Positions 16,686 to 24,241 of a stretch of 44,537 bases of DNA are shown one piece after another. Under the pieces are notes generated by a model. That model ran no database searches, had not been told where the DNA came from, and was given only the letters and a program-made list of their open reading frames with translations. Position 1 is the first letter of the stretch; each line of letters begins with the position of its first letter. Source of the DNA: Asaia bogorensis (GTDB taxonomy: Bacteria; Pseudomonadota; Alphaproteobacteria; Reyranellales; Reyranellaceae); assembly GCA_945905835.1 (NCBI GenBank), contig CAMDQJ010000017.1, positions 1 to 44,537 on the forward strand, read 5' to 3'. The translations under genes were made by a program, and so were the position numbers.

Positions 16686-17138
16686 GGTCTCGCCGACGGC
16701 GGCGAGCCAGCGGCGCACCGCGCGCTCGTCCGTCTTAGAGAGCGGCGCGGCGATGCGGTCCTCGACCTTCTGCACCAGCACGCGGCAGCGCTTCAGCAAG
16801 GCCTGGCCCTTGGCCGTGGCCTCGAGCTGCAGGATGCGGCCATGCGTGGCGTCGGCCGACTTGGCGATGGCGCCGGAGCGCACGAGGTTGCGGGTGATGA
16901 CGTTGATGGTCTGTGGCGTGAGGAACGTGAGCCGCGCCAGCTCGGCGCCCGACACGCCGGGATAGGCCGCGATCATGGTCAGCACCGAGAACTGCGGCAC
17001 CGTCACATCGATGCCGGCCAGCGCCTTCTCCAGCGCCGCGCGTACCGCGACATTGGCCTGCCGCACCAGATAGCCCAGGTGCCCGTCCGGCCCGCGCTTG
17101 CCTTCGCCCGGCCGCGGAGTCGCGATCTTGCGCGCCAT
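16677..17138 (-). CDS. MarR family transcriptional regulator
   Basis: A 153-residue protein with the winged-helix layout of MarR dimers: N-terminal helix (GHLGYLVRQANVAVRAALEKAL), helix-turn-helix SGAELARLTFLTPQTINVITRNLVRSGAI, wing ATHGRILQLEATAKG, and a C-terminal dimerisation helix. MarR proteins usually repress adjacent operons and release DNA on binding a small phenolic or other ligand. It converges on the GcvT-type dehydrogenase (nine-base overlap) and diverges from the broken NTF2-like gene 50 bp away. It may control the Rieske operon through the repeat at 12904-12929, but that is a guess from proximity. Confidence 0.9.
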   Translation of the reverse strand: MARKIATPRPGEGKRGPDGHLGYLVRQANVAVRAALEKALAGIDVTVPQFSVLTMIAAYPGVSGAELARLTFLTPQTINVITRNLVRSGAIAKSADATHGRILQLEATAKGQALLKRCRVLVQKVEDRIAAPLSKTDERAVRRWLAAVGETLR

Positions 17139-17188
17139 ATCAGCCTTCTTATAAATTATCAGTATTCGAACACTACCACGGACCCGCC
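17139..17188. promoter_or_regulatory. A/T-rich divergent promoter region of marR
   Basis: The 50-bp gap is strikingly A/T-rich (TTATAAATTATCAG) for this genome and should hold the promoters of marR and the NTF2-like gene. The ATAA-A-TTAT core is a short dyad that could be a MarR autoregulatory site. Confidence 0.35.
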
Positions 17189-17644
17189 ATGAACCCCGAC
17201 CTCGCCAACCTCGTCCGCCGCCATCTCACGGCCGAGAATGCCCAGGACCTCCCCGGTACCCTGGCCACGCTCCACCCCGACTGCCGCTTCGACGACTTCG
17301 CCACCGGCCAGAGCTGGTCGGGCCATGCCGGTGCGGCCGCGCACTACCGGTAATGGTGGACCACCTTCGACGTCAAGGTCCAGCGCGGCCCCGGCCAGGG
17401 CGCCTGGTGGACCGAGGGCGGCTACGTCGCCGAGGCGACCTGGCACGGCCGCCACATCGGCCCCTTCCTCGGCCTCGCCCCCACCGGCCGCCCCATCGTC
17501 CAACCCTTCGTCGTGATCCTGACTTTCACCGACGGCCTGATGTCTGGCGAACGATTCCACTACGACCTCGCCTCGCTGCTGCGCCAGATCGGCGCCGACC
17601 CGATCCCGGCGCTGGCCGGCCTGGAGCATCGCCGCGCCGCCTGA
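17189..17644 (+). pseudogene. NTF2-like / SnoaL-type protein gene interrupted by an in-frame TAA
   Basis: Reading from ATG 17189 in one frame gives 151 codons ending at TGA 17642-17644, but codon 55 (17351-17353) is TAA. Before the stop: LTAENAQDLPGTLATLHPDCRFDDF...GHAGAAAHYR. After it: WWTTFDVKVQRGP...GGYVAEATWHGRHIGPFLGLAPTGRP...FTDGLMSGERFHYDL. Together these make a typical nuclear-transport-factor-2-like/SnoaL fold of normal length, the kind annotated as nuclear transport factor 2 family proteins. Codon use on both sides remains coding-like, so the lesion is recent or a sequence error. No alternative start directly after the stop restores the first helix and strands. Confidence 0.75.
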
Positions 17645-17682
17645 CTTGTTGTCCCGCCACGCCGCCCTTAGGCTGCGGCCAG

Positions 17683-17802
17683 ATGTTCCGGTTCTTCGCG
17701 TGGTTGAGTGGCGGTCGGCCTGTGTTTGCAGCGCTGGCCGCAATTCTGGCCGTTGCCGGCGAACCGGCCGCCCAGACCGCCGCAACACGCTCGACCGCGT
17801 GA
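17683..17802 (+). pseudogene. Remnant: signal-peptide start of a lost secreted protein
   Basis: ATG 17683 opens 39 codons. MFRFFAWLSGGRPVFAALAAILAV followed by AGEPAAQTA looks like a Sec signal peptide with a cleavage area, but the frame ends at once after ATRSTA. The downstream sequence belongs, on the other strand, to a truncated PEP-mutase-family gene. The simplest reading is that a deletion joined the 5' ends of two convergent genes. A TTAGGCT box nine bases ahead of the ATG looks like a -10 element. A chance short frame cannot be excluded. Confidence 0.45.
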
Positions 17803-18182
17803 TTGAAGTCGTAGATGCGCTCGCCGCTCCAGTCCTCCAGCGAGCCGCCGGAGATACCGACTGCCGCCGCGTCGCGCAGGATGGTCGCAGCCTCCTTCGG
17901 ATCGTCGGCATAGCCGTTCTCCAGATCGGCGTTGACCGGCAAGTCGGTCGCCCCGGCGATGACACGGCAGTTTTCCAGGAGTTCGGCGCGACTCACCGAA
18001 CCCTCGCCGTCAGGACGGCCCAGCGCGTTGGACATACCGAGGCTGGTCGTCGCCAGCGCCTCGAAGCCCAGCGACGCCAGCAGCTTGGCCGAGCCTGCGT
18101 CCCACGGATTGGGCAAAAGGATGATGCCGGGCTTGCTGTGCAGCTCACGGAACAGGTGGCCTTTTTCGGCTGGCGTACGCAT
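17785..18182 (-). pseudogene. Truncated isocitrate lyase / PEP mutase family gene (N-terminal half only)
   Basis: From ATG 18182 (GGAG six bases ahead) the protein reads RTPAEKGHLFRELHSKPGIILLPNPWDAGSAKLLASLGFEALATTS..., with PVNADLENGYADDP and GGSLEDWSGERIYDF, a clear ICL/PEPM-superfamily N-terminus. After about AVERVAA (near 17785) the family similarity stops and the frame continues with low-complexity Arg/Gly sequence to 17526. Complete relatives are about 250-280 residues, so roughly the C-terminal half of the barrel is missing. The active-site segment lacks the EDKxxxK of true PEP mutases, so phosphonate synthesis is not implied even for the intact ancestor. Confidence 0.8.
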
Positions 18183-18215
18183 CGTGTCTCCACCGATTTC
18201 TGCTAAGGAACACCG

Positions 18216-18995
18216 ATGGACGCTGAAGCGCAACGGGAACTCGCCCGTCTTCTCGCCACTCTCCGCCGTGAGGGCCGTCAACAGAGCGGCCTCGATGCGC
18301 GCCTCGAGCCGCCCGACAAGGCAACGGCCTATCGCGTGGCGGCCATGGTGGCCGAGGAACTCGGCTGGACGGTCGGCGGCTGGAAGATCGCCGCCATGAA
18401 GGAGGAAATGCAGAAGGCACTGCGCACCGATTCACCGATCTATGGCCGTGTCTTCTTCATCGAGCCCACGCCCTTCACCGTGACGCACGCCGATCTCGCG
18501 AGTCCGATTCCCGAGGTCGAGTACGAGGCCAGGCTCGGCGCCGACCTGCCGCCACGCGACAGGCCCTACACGGTCGAGGAAGTGACCGATTCTGTTGCCT
18601 CGCTGCATCCCGGACTGGAACTGCCGGAGTGTCGCTTCATTCACGACGCGGCCTTTCCGCCCCTGCCCGCCATCCTGGCCGACGGTGCGGGCTCTGGCAC
18701 CATCGTCTACGGCCCCGCCATCACCGACTGGCGGACGCGTGACATCCAAAATCAGGAAGTAACGCTTTCCAGCAACGACCGCCTGCGCCGCAAGGGCACG
18801 GCTGCGGCCGCGCTCAATCATCCGATGGTGCCGCTCACCTGGCTCGCCAATGAACTGTCGCGCGCGGGCGTCGGCATGAAAGCGGGCCAGATGGTGAGCA
18901 CCGGCACACTGACAGGAATGCTGGCACCCAAGCCGGGCGAAGACTACGTCGCAGACTTCGGACCGTTCGGCAGCGTAAAGCTGAGCTTCGTCTAG
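18216..18995 (+). CDS. 2-keto-4-pentenoate hydratase / fumarylacetoacetate hydrolase family protein
   Basis: A 259-residue MhpD-like enzyme. The N-terminal helical part includes TAYRVAAMVAEELGWTVGGWKIAAM. The FAH-type barrel holds the metal-site segment IPEVEYEARLGADLP (Glu, Glu) and the C-terminal GMKAGQMVSTGTLTGMLAPKPGE. The family hydrates or cleaves 2-oxo-pentenoates and related beta-diketo acids in catechol-type pathways, but no ring-cleavage genes are in the window. AAGGAA lies ahead of ATG 18216. It appears intact, unlike its neighbours on both sides. Its stop shares CTAG (18992-18995) with the convergent GFA gene. Substrate unknown. Confidence 0.85.
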   Translation: MDAEAQRELARLLATLRREGRQQSGLDARLEPPDKATAYRVAAMVAEELGWTVGGWKIAAMKEEMQKALRTDSPIYGRVFFIEPTPFTVTHADLASPIPEVEYEARLGADLPPRDRPYTVEEVTDSVASLHPGLELPECRFIHDAAFPPLPAILADGAGSGTIVYGPAITDWRTRDIQNQEVTLSSNDRLRRKGTAAAALNHPMVPLTWLANELSRAGVGMKAGQMVSTGTLTGMLAPKPGEDYVADFGPFGSVKLSFV

Positions 18996-19288
18996 GAAAA
19001 CACCATCGCCTTGTCGCGCACCGAACCGTAGCGCAGGCCCAAAAGGTCGAGCGCGTAGTTCTGATGTAGCCGCCGGTGATGCAGGCTTTTCTTGCCGAAC
19101 CGGTAGTCGCCCTGCTTGGTCGCACCCGATTTCAGACCGAACCTTGACCTGGGCGCAAACGCCCAGACGGCGCCGAGCTTTGTGCAGATCGAGCAGTTGC
19201 ACTTGAGCGCGCCTGAGGTGTCGAGGTCGACGGTGAAGGCCACAGCACCGCAATGGCAGGCACCCTCATAGGTCTTGGTCTCGGCCAT
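18992..19288 (-). CDS. GFA-family (glutathione-dependent formaldehyde-activating type) protein, aberrant C-terminus
   Basis: A 98-residue frame from ATG 19288 (GGAG nine bases ahead; an in-frame ATG at 19324 is less likely). The first two zinc motifs are intact: CHCG near residue 11 and CNCSIC near residue 35, followed by YRFGKKSLHHR. The third motif expected next, FCxxCG, is absent; the tail RLHQNYALDLLGLRYGSVRDKAMVFS matches no GFA pattern I know. Full-length relatives usually exceed 115 residues. The protein is therefore probably truncated or fused at about 19060, and zinc binding is likely impaired. A dyad at 19323-19339 sits in its promoter. Confidence 0.6.
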   Translation of the reverse strand: MAETKTYEGACHCGAVAFTVDLDTSGALKCNCSICTKLGAVWAFAPRSRFGLKSGATKQGDYRFGKKSLHHRRLHQNYALDLLGLRYGSVRDKAMVFS

Positions 19289-19322
19289 CGTTCGATCTCC
19301 TGTTCTGATCTTTATAATATTC

Positions 19323-19339
19323 AATCAAAACGGTTGATT
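19323..19339. promoter_or_regulatory. Inverted repeat AATCAA-N5-TTGATT upstream of the GFA gene
   Basis: Exact 6-bp arms with a 5-nt spacer lie 35 bases upstream of the GFA start, next to an A/T-rich TATTATAAA box that can act as the -10 on the minus strand. The geometry resembles ArsR/SmtB- or MarR-type operators. No regulator gene is adjacent, because phnY ends at 19350. Confidence 0.45.
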
Positions 19340-19349
19340 ATGGCCAATT

Positions 19350-20804
19350 TCAGCCAGGCCAGGGCAGCGACCAGGTCTTCACGTTGGTGAAACTCTTCAT
19401 CGCTTCCAGCACGCCTTCCTTGTAGCCGAGGCCCGAGTCCTTGATGCCGCCGAAGGGCGACATTTCGATGCGATAGCCGGGGACTTCCCAGATATTGACC
19501 GTGCCGACCTGCAACTCGTCGACGAAGCGCGTGATGTAGTTGAGGTTGTCGGTGCAGACGCCCGATGAGAGACCATAGGCCGTGCCGTTGGACACCTGGA
19601 TGGCGTGGCTGATGTCCTTGACCCGGATGATCGGGATGGCCGGGCCGAAGGTCTCCTCACGCACCAGCTCGCAGGTCGGATCGACATGGTCGACCACGGT
19701 GGGCGGAAACAGCGCGCCGCGGCGGTCGTTGCCGTACAGGAGTTTCGCACCGTGCTTGGCGACGGCGTCGCTGACCCGGTTCTGGAAGAGCGTCGCGGCG
19801 CGTTCGTGGATCACAGTGCCGACGTCGGTCTCGGGATCGAGCGGATCGCCGGCCTTGAGCTTCTTTGCCTTGGCCAGCACGCGCTCGACGAAGGCATCGG
19901 CGATCTTGTCGACGACAATGATGCGCTTCACGGCGGTGCAACGTTGGCCGGAGTTCTTGGTGGCGCCGGCCACGGCGAGCTCGGCTGCCTCGTCGAGGTC
20001 GGCGTCCTCCATGACGATCAGCGGGTCGTTGCCGCCCAGCTCGAGGACGATGCGCTTGTAGCCCGCCTTCTCGGCGATGTACTTGCCGACGCGAACCGAG
20101 CCCGTGAAGGTGATCAGGTCGGCACGCGGATCGACGATCATGGCGTCGCCGATGTCGCTGGGATTGCCGGTGATGACACTCAGCATCTCTGGCGGCAGGC
20201 CTGCCTCGTAGAGCGTGTCGGCCAGGAACAGCGCCGTGAGCGGCGTCAGCTCGGTGGGCTTCAACACCACGCAGTTGTTGGTGGCGAAGGCCGGCGCCAG
20301 CTTGTGCGCCACCATGTTGAGCGGATGGTTGAACGGCGTGATGGCCGAGATGGCATTCAGCGGCTGGCGCAGGGTGAAGATCTTGCGCGTCTTGCCGTGC
20401 GGGGTGAGGTCGCAGGAGAAGGTCTGGCCGTCGTCCATGAGGCAAAGCTGGCCGGCAAAGGTGAAAACGTCGTAGGCGCGGCCGACTTCGTAGAGCGAGT
20501 CCTTCAGGCAGAGCCCGCTTTCAAGCGTGATCAGGCGCGACAGCTCTTCCCTGCGCGCGACCAAGAGATCGGCAGTCTTGAGCAGGATCTTCTGGCGCTG
20601 GTAGCGCGTCAGCTTCGGCTTGTAGTCGTGGGCGATGCGGAAGGCCTCGGCCACCAGCTCCGGCGTGGCGCGCGGCACGGTGCCGACGAGGCGGTTGTCC
20701 CAGGGGAAGTGCACTTCGAGGCGCGCGCCTGTCTCGACCTTCTTGCCGGCGATGCGCAAGTATTCGTGCCGGACGTCGGAGTCAGGGCGGATGGCGGTAT
20801 CCAT
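19350..20804 (-). CDS. phnY: Phosphonoacetaldehyde dehydrogenase
   Basis: A 484-residue NAD-dependent aldehyde dehydrogenase that oxidises phosphonoacetaldehyde to phosphonoacetate. ALDH residues present: N159 (PFNHP), E255 (LELGGND) and catalytic C289 (NSGQRC). R109 and H160 fall where substrate-phosphonate contacts are described for the Sinorhizobium enzyme. Placement just after phnA (12-nt gap) and phnW makes the assignment strong. It is the last gene of the phnW-phnA-phnY transcript. ALDHs are hard to separate by sequence alone, so context carries much of the weight. Confidence 0.9.
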   Translation of the reverse strand: MDTAIRPDSDVRHEYLRIAGKKVETGARLEVHFPWDNRLVGTVPRATPELVAEAFRIAHDYKPKLTRYQRQKILLKTADLLVARREELSRLITLESGLCLKDSLYEVGRAYDVFTFAGQLCLMDDGQTFSCDLTPHGKTRKIFTLRQPLNAISAITPFNHPLNMVAHKLAPAFATNNCVVLKPTELTPLTALFLADTLYEAGLPPEMLSVITGNPSDIGDAMIVDPRADLITFTGSVRVGKYIAEKAGYKRIVLELGGNDPLIVMEDADLDEAAELAVAGATKNSGQRCTAVKRIIVVDKIADAFVERVLAKAKKLKAGDPLDPETDVGTVIHERAATLFQNRVSDAVAKHGAKLLYGNDRRGALFPPTVVDHVDPTCELVREETFGPAIPIIRVKDISHAIQVSNGTAYGLSSGVCTDNLNYITRFVDELQVGTVNIWEVPGYRIEMSPFGGIKDSGLGYKEGVLEAMKSFTNVKTWSLPWPG

Positions 20805-20816
20805 GATTATGATCTC

Positions 20817-22079
20817 TCAGGCGACGAGGTTGAGGGCGATGTCGAAGGCGTCGAAGTTGCGCCAGCGCCGTGAGGCGGCGTCGCTCGCCAGCTTGCGATT
20901 GCAGATCACCGGCACCCGCTGCTCCGACACGCCGCCGTGGCTGCGCAGCGGCTCGGTCAGGCCCGACAGGTCATGGCGCGACGCCGAGGTGCCCAGCACC
21001 TTGTGCTTGGTCGACACGACGATGAGATCGCCCATGCGGTCGGCCGGCAGCTCGTAGCGCGCGGCAGCCTCTTCCTTGGTCAGCGCCGCTTCGATACCGG
21101 GCAGCGACTTCAGCTTGGCGGCCCATTCGGTTGGCGAAGCGCCAGCCGGCAGATAGACGACAGCAAACGAGCCCAGCGCACCGTGATGCACGACATAGGG
21201 ATCGGTGATTGGCAGGATGACGCGGGCCTTGGCCTCGCCCAGCCATTTGTCGAAGACGTCCTGCAGGTAGATGACGTCGGGCTGGCCGTCAGGCCGGAAC
21301 TTGGCGTTCATGCCGTGATCGGCGGTGACGACGATGGTGCAGCCCATGGCGTCGAGCTTGGCCAGGTAGCCGTCCATCATCGCGTAGAAGTCGTTGGCGA
21401 CCGGCGTGCCGGGCGCGTGCTTGTGCTGGATGTAGTCGGTGGTCGAGAGATACATGATCTCCGGCCGGTCGCGCTCCATCAGCTTGACGCCCGCCGCGAA
21501 GACGAACTCCGAGAGGCCGGCGCTATAGACATCGGGCACGCCCATGCCGACCAGCGCGTTGACGTTCTCGATGCCGTTCTCGGCGAGGCTCGCCTTGTCC
21601 GACTTCTCCGAGGAGAAGCTGCAGGCCTTGCCCGGCGCCAGCGTCAGGCCCTTGCCCAAAAGGCCGCGCAGCTTGTCCTTGGCGGTGACGACGGCGATGC
21701 GCAGGCCGGCACGCTGGAAGGCCGGAAACAGCGTCTCGACGCGCAGGAACTTCGGATCGTTCATCATCACCTCTTTTCCGGTCTCGGGATCGAGGAAGTA
21801 GTTGCCGCAAATGCCGTGCACGGCGGGCGGCTGGCCGGTGACGATCGAGAGGTTGTTGGGGTTGGTGAAGCTCGGCACGACGCAGTCACCCACGAGATTG
21901 GTGCCGTTCTTCAGCACCCTGGCGAACCACGGCGCGCGGCCGGCATCGACCGCGGCCTCGATGTAGCCGGGCTCCGAGCCGTCGACGCAGACCACGACGA
22001 TGGGCTGCTTCGGGAGCCGATAGCGCCGGTCATTGACGGCGATCTCGCCGCCACTGGGGGTAAGACTGTCGGGTGCCAT
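20817..22079 (-). CDS. phnA: Phosphonoacetate hydrolase
   Basis: A 420-residue alkaline-phosphatase-superfamily enzyme that cleaves phosphonoacetate to acetate and phosphate with two zinc ions. Ligands and nucleophile are visible: D33 (CVDGSEPGY), T72 (SFTNPNN, the nucleophile), STTDYIQHKH (Asp, His), TADHGM (Asp, His) and RSHGG (His). An in-frame ATG at 22118 would add 13 residues inside the phnW reading frame, but ATG 22079 is preferred for its GGGGA site and its placement ten bases after the phnW stop. It is the middle gene of the phnWAY operon. Confidence 0.93.
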   Translation of the reverse strand: MAPDSLTPSGGEIAVNDRRYRLPKQPIVVVCVDGSEPGYIEAAVDAGRAPWFARVLKNGTNLVGDCVVPSFTNPNNLSIVTGQPPAVHGICGNYFLDPETGKEVMMNDPKFLRVETLFPAFQRAGLRIAVVTAKDKLRGLLGKGLTLAPGKACSFSSEKSDKASLAENGIENVNALVGMGVPDVYSAGLSEFVFAAGVKLMERDRPEIMYLSTTDYIQHKHAPGTPVANDFYAMMDGYLAKLDAMGCTIVVTADHGMNAKFRPDGQPDVIYLQDVFDKWLGEAKARVILPITDPYVVHHGALGSFAVVYLPAGASPTEWAAKLKSLPGIEAALTKEEAAARYELPADRMGDLIVVSTKHKVLGTSASRHDLSGLTEPLRSHGGVSEQRVPVICNRKLASDAASRRWRNFDAFDIALNLVA

Positions 22080-22089
22080 GTTCTGTCCC

Positions 22090-23244
22090 CTACTCGGCAG
22101 CCAATGCAGGGCCGCCATTGGATACGCGCAATTCGTCTAGAACCTCGCGCACGGCGGCAAGCGCGCCCTTCATGTGCTCGGGGTACAGGCGTCCTATGCA
22201 GCCCATGCGGAAGGAGTCCGCCACGGTGAGCTTGCCCGGATAGATCACATAGCCGCGATCCTTTAGCCCGTCATAGAAGCTCTGGAAGACGAACTTGGGA
22301 TCGGTCGGCATGTGGAAGGTGATGATGATCGGCGCCTGCTGCTTCTCGGGCAACAGCGTGCGGAAGCCCATGGCGCGCATACCGTCGATCAGCACCTTGG
22401 CATTCTCGCGATAGCGCTTGCCGCGGCCGGTGACGCCGCCCTCGGCCGCGTGCTCCTCGATCGCCTTGCCCAGCGCCACAATGACATGGATCGGCGGCGT
22501 GAAGCGGTACTGGTCGGTCCTGGCGAAGCCCTCGGCCTGGTCGAAGAGATCGAGCACGAGGGTCGTGGCGTTGCCTTTGCACTCGGCGATCCCCGTCTTG
22601 CGGCAGATCACGAAGCCCAGGCCCGGCACGCCTTCCAGGCACTTGTTGGAAGACGAGGCCAGCGCATCGTAGGGCACCTTGCGCGCATCGATCTCGATGG
22701 CACCGAAGGCCGACATCGAATCGACCAGCAGCCGGCGGCCCTGCTTGGCGACAAGCTCGGCGATTTCCTGAATGGGATTGAGGATGCCCGAGGTCGTCTC
22801 GCAATGGACGGCGAAGACATGGCTGATGGCCTTGTCAGCGACCAGCATCTGCTCGAGCCTGGCGAGATCGGGCGGCGTGTCCTCAGCGGTCTCGTAGACG
22901 GCGACGGCGCGGCCGGCGATCTCGGCGATCTTCTTGGTCCGTGAGCCATAGGCGCCGTTGATCAGCACCAGGAGCTTGCCGGTCTTCGGGACAAAGGACG
23001 TGATCATCGCCTCGACAGCAAAGGTGCCGGAGCCCTGTACCGGAACCGTGACGTGCGTGCCGACGGCGCCGGCGAGTTCGAGGATCTTTTCCAGCACCAT
23101 CTTGTTGATGGCGATGAAGCCCGCATCGCGCGAGCCCCAGTCGTGGACCATGGCCTGCTTGACGCTGGCCGAGGTGGTGAGGGGGCCGGGCGTCAGCAGG
23201 AGCGGGTCGCCGGTTTCGGAGGAGGCGGGACGATGGTGGGCCAT
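22090..23244 (-). CDS. phnW: 2-aminoethylphosphonate--pyruvate transaminase
   Basis: A 384-residue class V PLP enzyme that moves the amino group of AEP to pyruvate, giving phosphonoacetaldehyde and alanine. Features: LLLTPGPLTTS and HDWGSRD at the N-terminus, VQGSGTFAVEAM (phosphate loop), HCETTSGILNP, VDSMSAFG (D175), the Schiff-base lysine K201 in SSSNKCLEGVPG, and the C-terminal MGCIGRL. It is first in the operon, 74 bp from the divergent LysR gene. The following genes phnA and phnY use its product, which fixes the pathway; no phnX (phosphonatase) is present. Confidence 0.95.
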   Translation of the reverse strand: MAHHRPASSETGDPLLLTPGPLTTSASVKQAMVHDWGSRDAGFIAINKMVLEKILELAGAVGTHVTVPVQGSGTFAVEAMITSFVPKTGKLLVLINGAYGSRTKKIAEIAGRAVAVYETAEDTPPDLARLEQMLVADKAISHVFAVHCETTSGILNPIQEIAELVAKQGRRLLVDSMSAFGAIEIDARKVPYDALASSSNKCLEGVPGLGFVICRKTGIAECKGNATTLVLDLFDQAEGFARTDQYRFTPPIHVIVALGKAIEEHAAEGGVTGRGKRYRENAKVLIDGMRAMGFRTLLPEKQQAPIIITFHMPTDPKFVFQSFYDGLKDRGYVIYPGKLTVADSFRMGCIGRLYPEHMKGALAAVREVLDELRVSNGGPALAAE

Positions 23245-23318
23245 GGGGGCAAATACTCGGCTCGCCTCTGATATCCGTCCAGTATATAATAACTATGTGA
23301 CCTATCGGTTTTTTTGAT
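23245..23318. promoter_or_regulatory. Divergent lysR/phnW promoter region
   Basis: The 74-bp gap is A/T-rich in its centre (AGTATATAATAACT at 23281-23294), which offers -10 boxes for both strands. A GATATC palindrome lies at 23270-23275. LysR proteins typically bind such divergent regions, but I could not define a single T-N11-A box. The lysR start has no Shine-Dalgarno sequence, only a run of T. Confidence 0.5.
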
Positions 23319-24197
23319 ATGACACCCAGCCAACTCAGGGCGTTTCATCTGGTTGCTGAACAGGGCTCGTTCTCGGCGGCGGCGCGGGCCTCGGGGCTCA
23401 GCCAGCCCAATCTGTCGGGGCAGGTGACGGCGCTGGAGAAGGCCTATGGCGTGCGGCTGTTCGACCGGCGCGGGCGCTCGGTGACGCCGACGGAGACGGG
23501 GCGGCAGCTGCAGGGGGTCACGTCGAGGTTATTTGCTCTGCAGGACGAGGCCAAGGCCCTGCTGGCGGGCGAGCAGACGCTGACGCGCGGGCACCTGCGG
23601 ATCGCGGCCGACTCGGCGCATCATGTCGTGCCGATCATGGCGGCGCTGAAGAAGCGCGCCGGCGGCCTCACCTTCGCGCTCTCCATCGACAACTCGGCCA
23701 CCGTACTCGAGCGCCTGCTGCGCCACGAGGCCGACGTCGCGGTCATGGCGAAAAGCATCTCCGACCCGCGCCTGCATGCGCTCCGCCTGCGCACCGACCG
23801 CGTCGTGCTGTTCGTGCCGGCGGATCACCCGCTCGCCAAGCGCGACCGCGCGCCTCTCTCGGCACCCCTGTCGGCCTTGGCCGACCAGGAACTGGTGCTG
23901 CGCGAAAGAGGCTCGATCACCCGCGAGGTCTTGGAGCAGGCGATGGCCGCAGCCGGTGTGCAGCCGCGCGCCATCGTCGAGGTGCAGACCCGCGAGGGCG
24001 TGCGCGAGGCGGTGGCGGCAGGCTTCGGCGTCGGCGCGGTGTTCGCGAGCGAACTGGGCGACGACCGCCGCTTCCGCCGCATCGCGGTGTCGGACGCCGA
24101 TCTCGACGTCGCCGAGTACGCCGTCTGCCTGCAGGAGCGTCGCCGTGTTGCCTTGGTGCGGGCGTTCATGGATGAAGCCACTCGTCTGGCTTCGTAA
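23319..24197 (+). CDS. LysR family regulator, probable controller of phnWAY
   Basis: A 292-residue LTTR. The N-terminal winged HTH (LRAFHLVAEQGSFSAAARASGLSQPNLSGQVTALEKAYGVRLFDRRGRSVTPTE) is followed by a linker helix and a two-lobed effector domain from about residue 90. Its divergent position 74 bp from phnW suggests it activates the operon, probably sensing AEP or a pathway intermediate; LysR-type regulators of this kind are common next to phnW. The downstream Na/Pi cotransporter begins 44 bases after its stop on the same strand and may be co-transcribed. Confidence 0.9.
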   Translation: MTPSQLRAFHLVAEQGSFSAAARASGLSQPNLSGQVTALEKAYGVRLFDRRGRSVTPTETGRQLQGVTSRLFALQDEAKALLAGEQTLTRGHLRIAADSAHHVVPIMAALKKRAGGLTFALSIDNSATVLERLLRHEADVAVMAKSISDPRLHALRLRTDRVVLFVPADHPLAKRDRAPLSAPLSALADQELVLRERGSITREVLEQAMAAAGVQPRAIVEVQTREGVREAVAAGFGVGAVFASELGDDRRFRRIAVSDADLDVAEYAVCLQERRRVALVRAFMDEATRLAS

Positions 24198-24241
24198 CAA
24201 AACTTTCACATTCGGCAGCTCAGGCGTAGAGTTCGAGAATC

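Noticed and set aside
17351-17353. Programmed read-through or recoding at the TAA codon
   Set aside because: TAA is not used for selenocysteine or pyrrolysine and no stimulating structure is evident; mutation or sequence error is simpler.
17785-18182. PEP mutase indicating phosphonate biosynthesis
   Set aside because: The gene is truncated, and its active-site segment reads SLEDWSG instead of the EDKxxxK of true PEP mutases. No phosphonopyruvate decarboxylase is present.
24198-24241. Pho box ahead of the Na/Pi cotransporter
   Set aside because: CTTTCACATT resembles one half-site only; there is no second half at the right spacing.
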